DNA from: a bacterium
Lineage (GTDB): Bacteria; Patescibacteriota; Minisyncoccia; Phycocordibacterales; Phycocordibacteraceae
Reading direction: 5' to 3'
Assembly: GCA_030651285.1 (NCBI GenBank)
Contig: JAUSCN010000020.1
Span: 54,106 to 118,105, forward strand
Length of the DNA: 64,000 bases
Made by a program: the position numbers and the translations under genes. Positions 9,648 to 17,449 of the stretch are shown in pieces. Position 1 is the stretch's first letter, and each line of letters opens with the position of its first letter. Under the pieces are notes generated by a model. The model saw only the letters and a list, made by a program, of their open reading frames with translations. It was not told the origin of the DNA and did not search any database.

Positions 9648-11749
9648 TCTTGATTTAAGTGCGCCTCAACCCGCCGTAATGAGACTGCATTGACCGCAAC
9701 GATGATGGATGAAGCGGACATAAGCAGTGCAGAAATTTCAGGCCGAAGCGACCATCCAAGCGACGAATAGAATGCGCCCGCAGCAACAGGGATCGCGAGC
9801 ACGTTGTAGATAGCAGCCCAGAAGAGATTCTGTTTCATCTTAGTGACCGTCGCCTTACTCAGACGGAGTGCCGCTACGATGTCGTATGGATCTGATTTCA
9901 TAAGCACGATATTGCCCGTCTCGATGGCCACGTCCGTCCCGGCACCGATAGCAATACCGATGTCTGCCCGCGCAAGCGCAGGAGCATCGTTTATACCGTC
10001 GCCCACCATCGCTACGAACTCCCCTTCATCTTGGAGCTTCTTCACATAGTTCGACTTCTCTTCTGGAAGCACTTCTGCAAAATAATGCTCGATGCCGAGC
10101 TGGCCCGCAACTGTCTTCGCGACCTGTTCATGATCGCCTGTGATCATGAACACCTTAAGTCCCATCTCCTTAAGTTTTGCTACAGCTCTCTTCGCGGAAT
10201 CGCGCACCGTATCTGCGACACCGATGACTCCTACAACTTTTCCATCGATCGCGACGATGCTAATGGTATTTCCGGTAGCCAGAAGACGGTCTATCTCATT
10301 TTTGAGTGGAGAAAGATCGATATTATTTTGAGCCATGAGCCGCTCGGTCCCTGCGATCACGGTCTTTCCATCGACCAGGGCACGGACGCCGTGCCCGCCG
10401 ATCGATTCGAATTTCTCTACTTTCTTCTCAAACGAAACATCCCTCCCTTTAGACTCTTCGATGATAGCGAGACTGATCGGGTGATTTGAATTCCGCTCGA
10501 CAGCAGAGGCATAGGCGAGCACCTCTTCCGCACTGTGGGAGGACCCCGAAACCACTTCGGTCACTTTCGGTTTCCCCTCGGTAAGCGTCCCGGTCTTGTC
10601 GAGCACGATCGCAGTTAGTTTTGATGTGTTTTCGAGTGTTGCGGCGTCTTTTATGAGTATGTTGTGCTTCGCGCCGAGCCCGGTACCCACAGCTACCGCA
10701 GTCGGCGTCGCGAGACCAAGCGCATCAGGACACGCGATGACGACCGTTGAAATAGCAAACGTAAGGGCGGCCACAAATGTTGCGCCTGCAAACACGTACC
10801 ATCCTAAAAATGCGAGAACACCAGAACCGACTGCAAGCACTACGAGCCATGCGGCAGCCTTATCCGCAATGCGCTGTCCTGGGGCTTTTGAGTTCTGTGC
10901 CGTCTCCACCATCTGGATAATCTGCGCGAGCACAGTATCGGCACCGACTTTCATCGCTTTAAAAGTGAGCGTTCCGGTCTGATTCACCGAACCACCTATG
11001 ACGCTTGCTCCAACAGCTTTTATGACAGGAATTGATTCGCCTGTGATGACCGACTCATCTACCGAGCTCTCACCCTCGACGATTTCTCCGTCGACCGGAA
11101 CTTTATCTCCAGGACGCAATACGACGATATCGCCCTGCAGTATTTCCGCACTCGGGATGATCATTTCCTTTCCATTTCTAACGACACGAGCTTGTGGCGG
11201 CACGAGATCGAAAAGCGCATGCAGCGCATCAGACGTGCCGCGCCTTGATTTCATTTCCATCCAGTGCCCGAAGAGCACGAAGGTCACGAGCATTGCAGCT
11301 GCTTCGTAGAACGCATCGCCACCGCCACTGAAAGCGAGTGCGATGCTGCCCAGATATGCGGCCAGCACTCCGGTCGCAATAAGCACTGCCATATTGAGCT
11401 TACGAGCTAAGAGCGAGTAGTAGGTGCCAGTGATGAAGATCGATCCAGTCCAGAACACAATTGGTGTCGTCAGAATGAAAAGGAGCAGATTCTTTGGAAT
11501 CGGAGATGGGAGTGATATGCCGAAAAGCATCTCTCCCATAGTCGAGTAGAGGACAATAGGAATGGTGAGCGCCAGTGATATGAAAAACCGCTTTCGCATA
11601 TCCCGCTCCATCTCTTCTGCCATCTGCGGATTGGTCATCGCCGCTTCGTGATCCATGTGACTCATGTGAGACATCACATCATGGCCCGCATGCTCATGAT
11701 GCCCCTCCCCGGCATGGTGATGGTGATTCATGACACCATGATACCCCAC
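9644..11749 (-). CDS. Copper/heavy-metal translocating P1B-type ATPase with His-rich N-terminus
   Basis: [65 protein letters not shown]. Confidence 0.93.
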   Translation of the reverse strand: MGYHGVMNHHHHAGEGHHEHAGHDVMSHMSHMDHEAAMTNPQMAEEMERDMRKRFFISLALTIPIVLYSTMGEMLFGISLPSPIPKNLLLFILTTPIVFWTGSIFITGTYYSLLARKLNMAVLIATGVLAAYLGSIALAFSGGGDAFYEAAAMLVTFVLFGHWMEMKSRRGTSDALHALFDLVPPQARVVRNGKEMIIPSAEILQGDIVVLRPGDKVPVDGEIVEGESSVDESVITGESIPVIKAVGASVIGGSVNQTGTLTFKAMKVGADTVLAQIIQMVETAQNSKAPGQRIADKAAAWLVVLAVGSGVLAFLGWYVFAGATFVAALTFAISTVVIACPDALGLATPTAVAVGTGLGAKHNILIKDAATLENTSKLTAIVLDKTGTLTEGKPKVTEVVSGSSHSAEEVLAYASAVERNSNHPISLAIIEESKGRDVSFEKKVEKFESIGGHGVRALVDGKTVIAGTERLMAQNNIDLSPLKNEIDRLLATGNTISIVAIDGKVVGVIGVADTVRDSAKRAVAKLKEMGLKVFMITGDHEQVAKTVAGQLGIEHYFAEVLPEEKSNYVKKLQDEGEFVAMVGDGINDAPALARADIGIAIGAGTDVAIETGNIVLMKSDPYDIVAALRLSKATVTKMKQNLFWAAIYNVLAIPVAAGAFYSSLGWSLRPEISALLMSASSIIVAVNAVSLRRVEAHLNQD

Positions 11750-11787
11750 AATGCATTTACACGACTTTCCTAATCAGAGACCTCAGT

Positions 11788-12312
11788 TTACGAACATTTG
11801 TATGTATAGATGACAGCATCAATCGACTTTCCCTCTTTCACGTGAGCGTCCTTACGGACTTCACTCCTTACAAATCCCGCATTGCTAAACAGCGCCACAC
11901 TACGCTCATTAAATGCGAATATATCTGAATGGATTGTATCCAATTTTAATTTATCATGAGCATAATCGACGACGAGCCGCACCGCTTCGGCACCGTACCC
12001 TTTTCCGCGCATATCAGCAGCTCCTATAAAAATACCGATAGGAGCAGTGCGCGACCCCGTATCAATATGATGCAATCCGATATTTCCCACATGCTCGTTC
12101 GTATCTTTAGCGACGACGCCAAATACCAAATCGGTTCGTGACTGCTCCATACTCACGACCCATTCGCGCTCCTGATTTTCAGTAAACGGAGGTTCTACGG
12201 TCAGATATTGCGTGAGTTCTGGATTATTGAGCCATGCGGTCATGCGCGGAGCATCCGCTGCTGTCAGTGGACGCAGATATATTTTCTCCCCCTGTATTGT
12301 GGGTGCTTTCAT
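11788..12312 (-). CDS. GNAT family N-acetyltransferase (RimJ/RimL-like)
   Basis: IYLRPLTAADAPRMTAWLN...GNIGLHHID...GIFIGAADMRGKGYGAEAVRLVVDYAH. Confidence 0.88.
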   Translation of the reverse strand: MKAPTIQGEKIYLRPLTAADAPRMTAWLNNPELTQYLTVEPPFTENQEREWVVSMEQSRTDLVFGVVAKDTNEHVGNIGLHHIDTGSRTAPIGIFIGAADMRGKGYGAEAVRLVVDYAHDKLKLDTIHSDIFAFNERSVALFSNAGFVRSEVRKDAHVKEGKSIDAVIYTYKCS

Positions 12313-12380
12313 AAAAATGATGTTCGATAGAAATGCTTGACCGAAAGAATAGCATTTCTACGGCACCGGTTCGCATCCAT

Positions 12381-12398
12381 ATGTCTCATGTGAGACAT
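12381..12398. repeat. Perfect inverted repeat ATGTCTCA-TG-TGAGACAT
   Basis: 8-bp arms with 2-bp spacer in intergenic DNA. Confidence 0.5.
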
Positions 12399-12452
12399 AA
12401 CATCATACCCCACAACACGTTTTTACTGAGCAGATACTCTCGACTACACGAG

Positions 12453-12938
12453 CTAAAACAGCAAATCGCTCTTATACATACGCTTCCCGACCAAGGCGAT
12501 GATATGTGTCTTGCCAGCAAGAGCTAGTGACACCGCACGATGATTCCCATCATCAATATCATATGCGCACCGCTGATACGCTTCTCGCTCTTTCTTCGGA
12601 CGAAGCTTTGAGTGCCGTATAACGCTATCCTCAAGAACGATGATTGGCACGTGCTCCGTGATAATTTCTGCAAAATTCCCAAGCTTTTCAATGTAGAGCG
12701 CTCGCTTCATCTTGGGATTCATTTTCTTTTTTCCCGAGAGATAAGGTCGAATATACTCGGCAGTATCTACGACAGTACCGGTAGTAGCAGCATCAGGTAA
12801 TTCTCCCATGCGTGGCCACACGCCACACTCGGCGAGAGGAATCATTTCAAGTCTCCATTCGGAATTAAAATAATTATCAAACCGTGGACCCCACATAACC
12901 CCTGATACCGTCAACTTCTCTAAAGGCATCTTACTCAC
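12453..12938 (-). CDS. Hypothetical protein, ParB-like DGNHR motif
   Basis: CAYDIDDGNHRAVSLALAGKTHIIALVGKR. Confidence 0.45.
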   Translation of the reverse strand: MSKMPLEKLTVSGVMWGPRFDNYFNSEWRLEMIPLAECGVWPRMGELPDAATTGTVVDTAEYIRPYLSGKKKMNPKMKRALYIEKLGNFAEIITEHVPIIVLEDSVIRHSKLRPKKEREAYQRCAYDIDDGNHRAVSLALAGKTHIIALVGKRMYKSDLLF

Positions 12939-13020
12939 CTTCTTTATTGCCGCCTCAAGACCCTTCTTCAGCTTCTTGGGATCTTTTTTAGATGGAGAAA
13001 TGGTGTCAGAAATGGTGCAG

Positions 13021-13742
13021 AAATGGTGTCAGGTACCTTTTTTCGGGCGACCTCGCTTGCGGGTCGTAAGCTCAAGACCGTAGCGTTCGACCATATACTC
13101 GACCCACCTCATAGTACCAAACGGTTTGCCTTTGTTGACCGAGATACGTATATCTTCAAGTTCATCTTCTTTGTCCGGTTGATTAATCCAGGCGCGATAC
13201 CCACTAGGCAGATCAACCGGGGAGCGGGCAAGAAGTTTCTTTTCCTCCACTGTTCCATCAAGGCGACGATAGCCACTTCCCCACTGCCAGCCCTCAACTC
13301 TTTTGGTGAGCCGAGCACGGACTGGGTTGCGCTCGACATATTTAATAGCAGCGAGGAGATAGTTATCATCCTCAACAAGAAAGGATTTGTAGCGGCCCTG
13401 GTAGACATGTCCGTAGCCGATAGTCTCGCGATATGCGTGATACTGCTGTGTGTGCGTGAGAGTAAGCCACTGCATGAAAGAGGAAAGGTCACCATCTTCG
13501 TACGAGTGAAGGATGAGGTGCCAGTGATTCGGCATGAGGACATAGGCGAGGATGCGCATACCAGTCCGGTCAACGGCTTCTTTGAGAAGTCGCTCAAAAT
13601 GACGGTAGTCATTCTCAGATTCAAAAATAGTTTGGCGACTGTTCGCTCGATTGATGACGTGATAGATTTGGCCACCAACGTCGATGCGGGGTGCTCGAGG
13701 CATTCCTCAAGGGTAGCATGTAAAAGGTACCTGACACCATTT
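13021..13742 (-). mobile_element. RAYT/IS200-like element with 21-bp terminal inverted repeats
   Basis: AAATGGTGTCAGGTACCTTTT at 13021-13041 is an exact inverted match to AAAAGGTACCTGACACCATTT at 13722-13742, flanking a Y1 transposase. Confidence 0.85.
13029..13703 (-). CDS. REP-associated tyrosine transposase (Y1_Tnp)
   Basis: YHVINRANSRQTIF, YVLMPNHWHLILH, YGHVYQGRYKSFLVEDDNYLLAAIKYVERNPVRA. Confidence 0.93.
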   Translation of the reverse strand: MPRAPRIDVGGQIYHVINRANSRQTIFESENDYRHFERLLKEAVDRTGMRILAYVLMPNHWHLILHSYEDGDLSSFMQWLTLTHTQQYHAYRETIGYGHVYQGRYKSFLVEDDNYLLAAIKYVERNPVRARLTKRVEGWQWGSGYRRLDGTVEEKKLLARSPVDLPSGYRAWINQPDKEDELEDIRISVNKGKPFGTMRWVEYMVERYGLELTTRKRGRPKKGT

Positions 13743-14110
13743 CCACCGAAAATAATGAAAAGAATGAGCAAAGAAACCAGGAATCCTAGAGCCAGAATCG
13801 CAGAATCAAGAGACAAGAACGCACTTAATAAAGTAAGGAGGAGCATCAAGACATAGAAGAAAACAAAATACTGAACATTCTTGATAAATCTACTGCTCCC
13901 TTTTTCTTTTGCGATAACTAAAATTCCAAGAAGGAAAAATATATAAGTAACGAATATTCCCATGCTTATAAAGAACTCTGCGAAACTAAGAGGGAGATTT
14001 TCTGGATAAAAACTTCGTGCGCCAGCAATAAACAGATATGGGATTACCAGAAGAAGACAAATTAATCCATGCAACTTCCCTCGGCGCACTGCTTTGAGAT
14101 TTGTGTCCAT
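13743..14110 (-). pseudogene. Membrane protein gene interrupted by the RAYT element
   Basis: Hydrophobic ORF MDTNLKAVRRGKLHGLICLLLVIPYLF... runs directly into the element end (FGGNGVRYLL). Confidence 0.55.
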
Positions 14111-14124
14111 AAAATTATGTGATT

Positions 14125-14379
14125 TTACTTGAATAAACTATAAACAAAGAGTCCTAACAATCCTACTCCAAACACCAACCACTGCATTCCTAGACTGTAT
14201 CTAGTGAACCAAATTCGCCAGCGAGGCAGCGATTTATATTTTTCCTCTAGAGTCCTGCCTTCCGTTTCCTCAACTTCATCAACGTAGTATTTTTTTGATG
14301 TAAACGTACGAATACCTGTATAAGAGAAACTTATTCCAAGTATCAGCATTACTATCTGGAGTATTAATTCTATTGGCAT
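14125..14379 (-). CDS. Small membrane protein
   Basis: 84 aa with two predicted TM segments, next to the RHS gene. Confidence 0.55.
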   Translation of the reverse strand: MPIELILQIVMLILGISFSYTGIRTFTSKKYYVDEVEETEGRTLEEKYKSLPRWRIWFTRYSLGMQWLVFGVGLLGLFVYSLFK

Positions 14380-14392
14380 AAAGTTATAGGTT

Positions 14393-15472
14393 TTATTTTT
14401 TACTAAAAGCTGATCGAACCTGGTCTATTGCTTTTGTTTGCGTAGCTGAGAGCGAAGAGACTCCAAATGACTGAGCAAGCGAAGATATAGCTGATGATTG
14501 CGTGCCAGTATAATTACTAGACACAGAGTTTCTAGTTGTATTCTGCAGTTGATTTTGATTGGTACTCGAATTCGAATACACTTGCGAACCAAAATAATGA
14601 TCCATCACGTCAAGAACTGCTGGCGCAACTTGTAAGAATGTTCTTTCTGCCACATCTTTCGTTGCCCTACCAGCTCCAAAAAGTGCCGTATCAAGACCAA
14701 TTTTGAATCCGGTCTGGAATTTCTCTTGTTTATTAAATACTTCTGGATAATCCCAAAAGACGGTCTTTGCTTCATAGAGATTTATTAGGGTTTGAGCTAT
14801 GGAATATATACCGAGTATTGGTAAGAGAGGGATGGCTTCTCCCGTTGGATCGCTATATCGTAATGGGTTATTACGAGCATATCCATATGCATTGAGAAGC
14901 TGTGGATCGGAAAGAAATTCTTGCGAAATACGTCGATTTCCTTCTTGTTGGATTTGCCCACCAATTGTCTCTGAACGGAAAGATGCATTGGGTAAGGTGG
15001 CGATTCTTGTCAGAATTTCTGTTAGTTTCGGTGATCCAAGAGCGAGAAACACCGGATCCTGTGAAAGGAACTGTCCTCTACTCCCCTCATAATAACGCGC
15101 ATTCAGGTATGAGAGCGAGGTGTCGGTATCAAAGTATTGGCCGATGTATTGGCGCTGTTCAGTACCGGTGCCTTGATTGATTCGTTTTGAACCATAGGGA
15201 TAGTAGTCGAGGGTTTGAGCGAGGATGCCAGAGGAGTCCGTGGTGACCTGAGTGGAGCCGAGGTGATCGCCGTGGTCGTATTTTGTGCTTGTTGCCATGC
15301 CATTCCCTTCGATGGTCGCGATGAGCGAATCGCCAGCGAAGATGTGGAGCGTGGTTGTAGCACCCTGGAGGGAGTAGTACTTGTCGGGGTAGTAGGTGGT
15401 GGCTACCCAACCGAGCGCTTCGCTATCGCCTGCGCCGTAAGTAATGCTGTCTCCCCAGATACCAATTTCCAT
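14393..15472 (-). CDS. RHS repeat-associated core domain protein with chimeric N-terminus
   Basis: KYDHGDHLGSTQVTTDSSGILAQTLDYYPYGS...YIGQYFDTDTSLSYLNARYYEGSRGQFLSQDP; starts MEIGIWGDSITYGAGD. Confidence 0.85.
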   Translation of the reverse strand: MEIGIWGDSITYGAGDSEALGWVATTYYPDKYYSLQGATTTLHIFAGDSLIATIEGNGMATSTKYDHGDHLGSTQVTTDSSGILAQTLDYYPYGSKRINQGTGTEQRQYIGQYFDTDTSLSYLNARYYEGSRGQFLSQDPVFLALGSPKLTEILTRIATLPNASFRSETIGGQIQQEGNRRISQEFLSDPQLLNAYGYARNNPLRYSDPTGEAIPLLPILGIYSIAQTLINLYEAKTVFWDYPEVFNKQEKFQTGFKIGLDTALFGAGRATKDVAERTFLQVAPAVLDVMDHYFGSQVYSNSSTNQNQLQNTTRNSVSSNYTGTQSSAISSLAQSFGVSSLSATQTKAIDQVRSAFSKK

Positions 15473-15479
15473 AATGAGT

Positions 15480-15821
15480 TTATTGTAACTTGCTACCAAT
15501 CTCTACGCTCGCCTTGGCGGGATTGATGAGCACCCATCCAATTCCAGCTGTGTTCTTGAACCCGAGAGTGAGGACTTCTGATTCGAATGGTCCGATTCTC
15601 TTCTTCGGGAAATTCACGACACAGCACACCAGCATCCCTAGCAGCTCTTCTTTTGTATGCGCACCGACTGCTTGCACGCTTGATACTTTGACGCCGATCT
15701 CCTTGCCGAAATCTATCTTCAGTTTAAATGCAGGATTCCGCGCCTCGGGGAAATCCTGCACTTCGAGTATCTTCCCGACTCGAATATCTACCTTCTCAAA
15801 ATCGTCGTATGAAATAGTCAT
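15480..15821 (-). CDS. csaA: tRNA-binding domain protein (CsaA-like)
   Basis: DDFEKVDIRVGKILEVQDFPEARNPAFKLKIDFG, VVNFPKKRIGPFESEVLTLG. Confidence 0.85.
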   Translation of the reverse strand: MTISYDDFEKVDIRVGKILEVQDFPEARNPAFKLKIDFGKEIGVKVSSVQAVGAHTKEELLGMLVCCVVNFPKKRIGPFESEVLTLGFKNTAGIGWVLINPAKASVEIGSKLQ

Positions 15822-16201
15822 AGATTCGCATCAAGGAATTCCTTAAGGGTCCCAATATCCTTTTTCTCGCTGTCGTAATAATAGGAGAGGATACCGACTG
15901 ACTCTGCGCCTTTAACCGCATCTGGATTGTGTTCAAAATAAAGGACATCTTCCGGTTTTAGGCCGAAATGTGCAAGCATGGTCTTAAAGTATGCTGGGTC
16001 TGGTTTGTCCGGATTATGCTTGAGTGTGAAAACCTCATAGGGCATACCGTTCAGGCCGAATTTGACCATCTGTTCATCGTTGGCGTTCGTAAGAATGATC
16101 TTTCGATTCGAGTACTTCTCGAGCAGATCGTGAAGCGGCTTATAGATGCCCTCTCCTTCTATAACTAAGGCGTCTATGGCATCAACAAGGATAGTTTTCA
16201 T
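15818..16201 (-). CDS. HAD-like hydrolase
   Basis: KIILTNANDEQM...KPEDVLYFEHNPDAVKGAESVGI. Confidence 0.7.
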   Translation of the reverse strand: MKTILVDAIDALVIEGEGIYKPLHDLLEKYSNRKIILTNANDEQMVKFGLNGMPYEVFTLKHNPDKPDPAYFKTMLAHFGLKPEDVLYFEHNPDAVKGAESVGILSYYYDSEKKDIGTLKEFLDANL

Positions 16202-16411
16202 GCGCTAAGTATAGCTTGAGTCTGGTATTCCTGCCCCCGTCTAGCTCGACCAGGACGGGAACTCGAGAACCGGTGTGGTCAGTGAGCTTCGCCAGTTCGA
16301 TTCCAGCGCCCCTGCTCAAAATCAGGGAGGGACGACCGTGATTGCAACACGAAACTATGGCTAATACGAGAATCGGAATCGAACTGGGAATATGGTGTAT
16401 CTGCTGAAAAC

Positions 16412-16437
16412 GCAAAAACCACTTTCGTGGTTTTTGC
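16412..16437. terminator. Bidirectional terminator-like hairpin
   Basis: GCAAAAACCACTTTCGTGGTTTTTGC. Confidence 0.8.
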
Positions 16438-16519
16438 TCGCTTTTCTGGCTGAACAGGGGCGCCGGTACAGTACCGACTTTGACGGGGAACGGTACTGGT
16501 TCCTGGCGTCACAACCGTG

Positions 16520-16803
16520 TTGCGGGGGCCGGAATTGAACCGGCGTCTGGAGGTTATGCTTACCACTACAATTTTCATTGCCCCTTCGGTTTGTGGTCTG
16601 GACTATGCCTTCACCCCGCGAGGGGTGTCTACCGTCTAGTCTCTACACCTTCCTTTCTCCAAAAAGAGAAAGGCTTGGCTCGGTATTGCCTTTCGCTTTC
16701 GCAAGAGGGTTCCGCCGAATTTGGCAGATGATCTTATGCGCAATTACTCGCGCACACGCCCGTATTATTCAAGCCTCCCGAGGTACCTCTCCTCTACCCC
16801 GCA
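16520..16803 (-). tRNA. tRNA-fMet(CAU), initiator-like, interrupted by a group I intron
   Basis: Exons: TGCGGGG-TA-GAGG-AGAGGTA-CCTC-G-GGAGG-CT | CAT-AA-CCTCC-AGAC-GCCGG-TTCAATT-CCGGC-CCCCGCA-A; all four stems pair. Confidence 0.85.
16559..16771 (-). other. Group I intron (~213 nt) in the tRNA anticodon loop
   Basis: Core motifs on minus strand: AAATTCGGCGGAACCC, GGCAATACCGAGCCAAGCC (P4/P6), GTGTAGAGACTAGACGGTAGACACC (P7), AAGGCATAGTCCAGACC; ends in G. Confidence 0.88.
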
Positions 16804-16844
16804 CAGAAAGTATACACAAAAAAATATGTGGGGCAACACCTTAC

Positions 16845-17414
16845 TCAAATAGCTTTAAATTCGCGGAAAACGGATGCATAGCGGGCGATAGTGCGACGAG
16901 CAAGTGTGTCTGACAAGATGAATGCCGAGCCTTCGTGCGCGATCTGGTTACGCACCTTATGCGCATCCCATGCCTCCTGAATTGACGGATAACTCACCTG
17001 ATCAACCTGCTTCAGCTTCTCGCCGACACCGACACCTGTATACCCCTGTTTCGTAAGAACATCGTCGAGCATGATGTCTGCCTCAATGATCGCCTCCTTC
17101 CACTCGCTCGAACTTGATCCGCCCGCAAGCTTTTCAATATGTTCCCAACGCGAATGTATCTCTCGCTTCGCCTCTGGAGTGAGCAGAAGCGTGTTGTAGA
17201 ACTTCCTTTCACGATCGCGCAACTCAAACAGCTGCATCGTCGTATAGATGATGATGAAAAGGCCGATGACGGAAAGTGCGTAGCCGATAATGACGATCCA
17301 GACCCAGACATTCGCAAGCAAAGCGACAAGTTGAGAATATTCAATCGAGTTGTAACACGACCCCCAAAGGCATTCATAGAGAAGCCGGTACCAATATTCA
17401 ACGTTCAGCTGCAT
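16845..17414 (-). CDS. Hypothetical membrane protein
   Basis: N-terminal TM helix plus soluble helical domain. Confidence 0.6.
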   Translation of the reverse strand: MQLNVEYWYRLLYECLWGSCYNSIEYSQLVALLANVWVWIVIIGYALSVIGLFIIIYTTMQLFELRDRERKFYNTLLLTPEAKREIHSRWEHIEKLAGGSSSSEWKEAIIEADIMLDDVLTKQGYTGVGVGEKLKQVDQVSYPSIQEAWDAHKVRNQIAHEGSAFILSDTLARRTIARYASVFREFKAI

Positions 17415-17449
17415 AGCGTATGCACTCAGTATACGCGGAAGAAAAGACG

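Noticed and set aside
13023-13856. 277-aa plus-strand ORF across the RAYT element
   Set aside because: Antisense of the Y1 transposase; no independent coding evidence.
13109-14110. 333-aa ORF as one intact protein
   Set aside because: Only the N-terminal membrane part is plausible; the rest is out-of-frame transposase sequence.
16182-16731. ORFs 16182-16415, 16279-16578 and 16480-16731 (e.g. GAGIEPASGGYAYHY)
   Set aside because: Translations of tRNA/intron and tRNA-like DNA; the GAGIEP signature is a known artefact of antisense tRNA T-arms.
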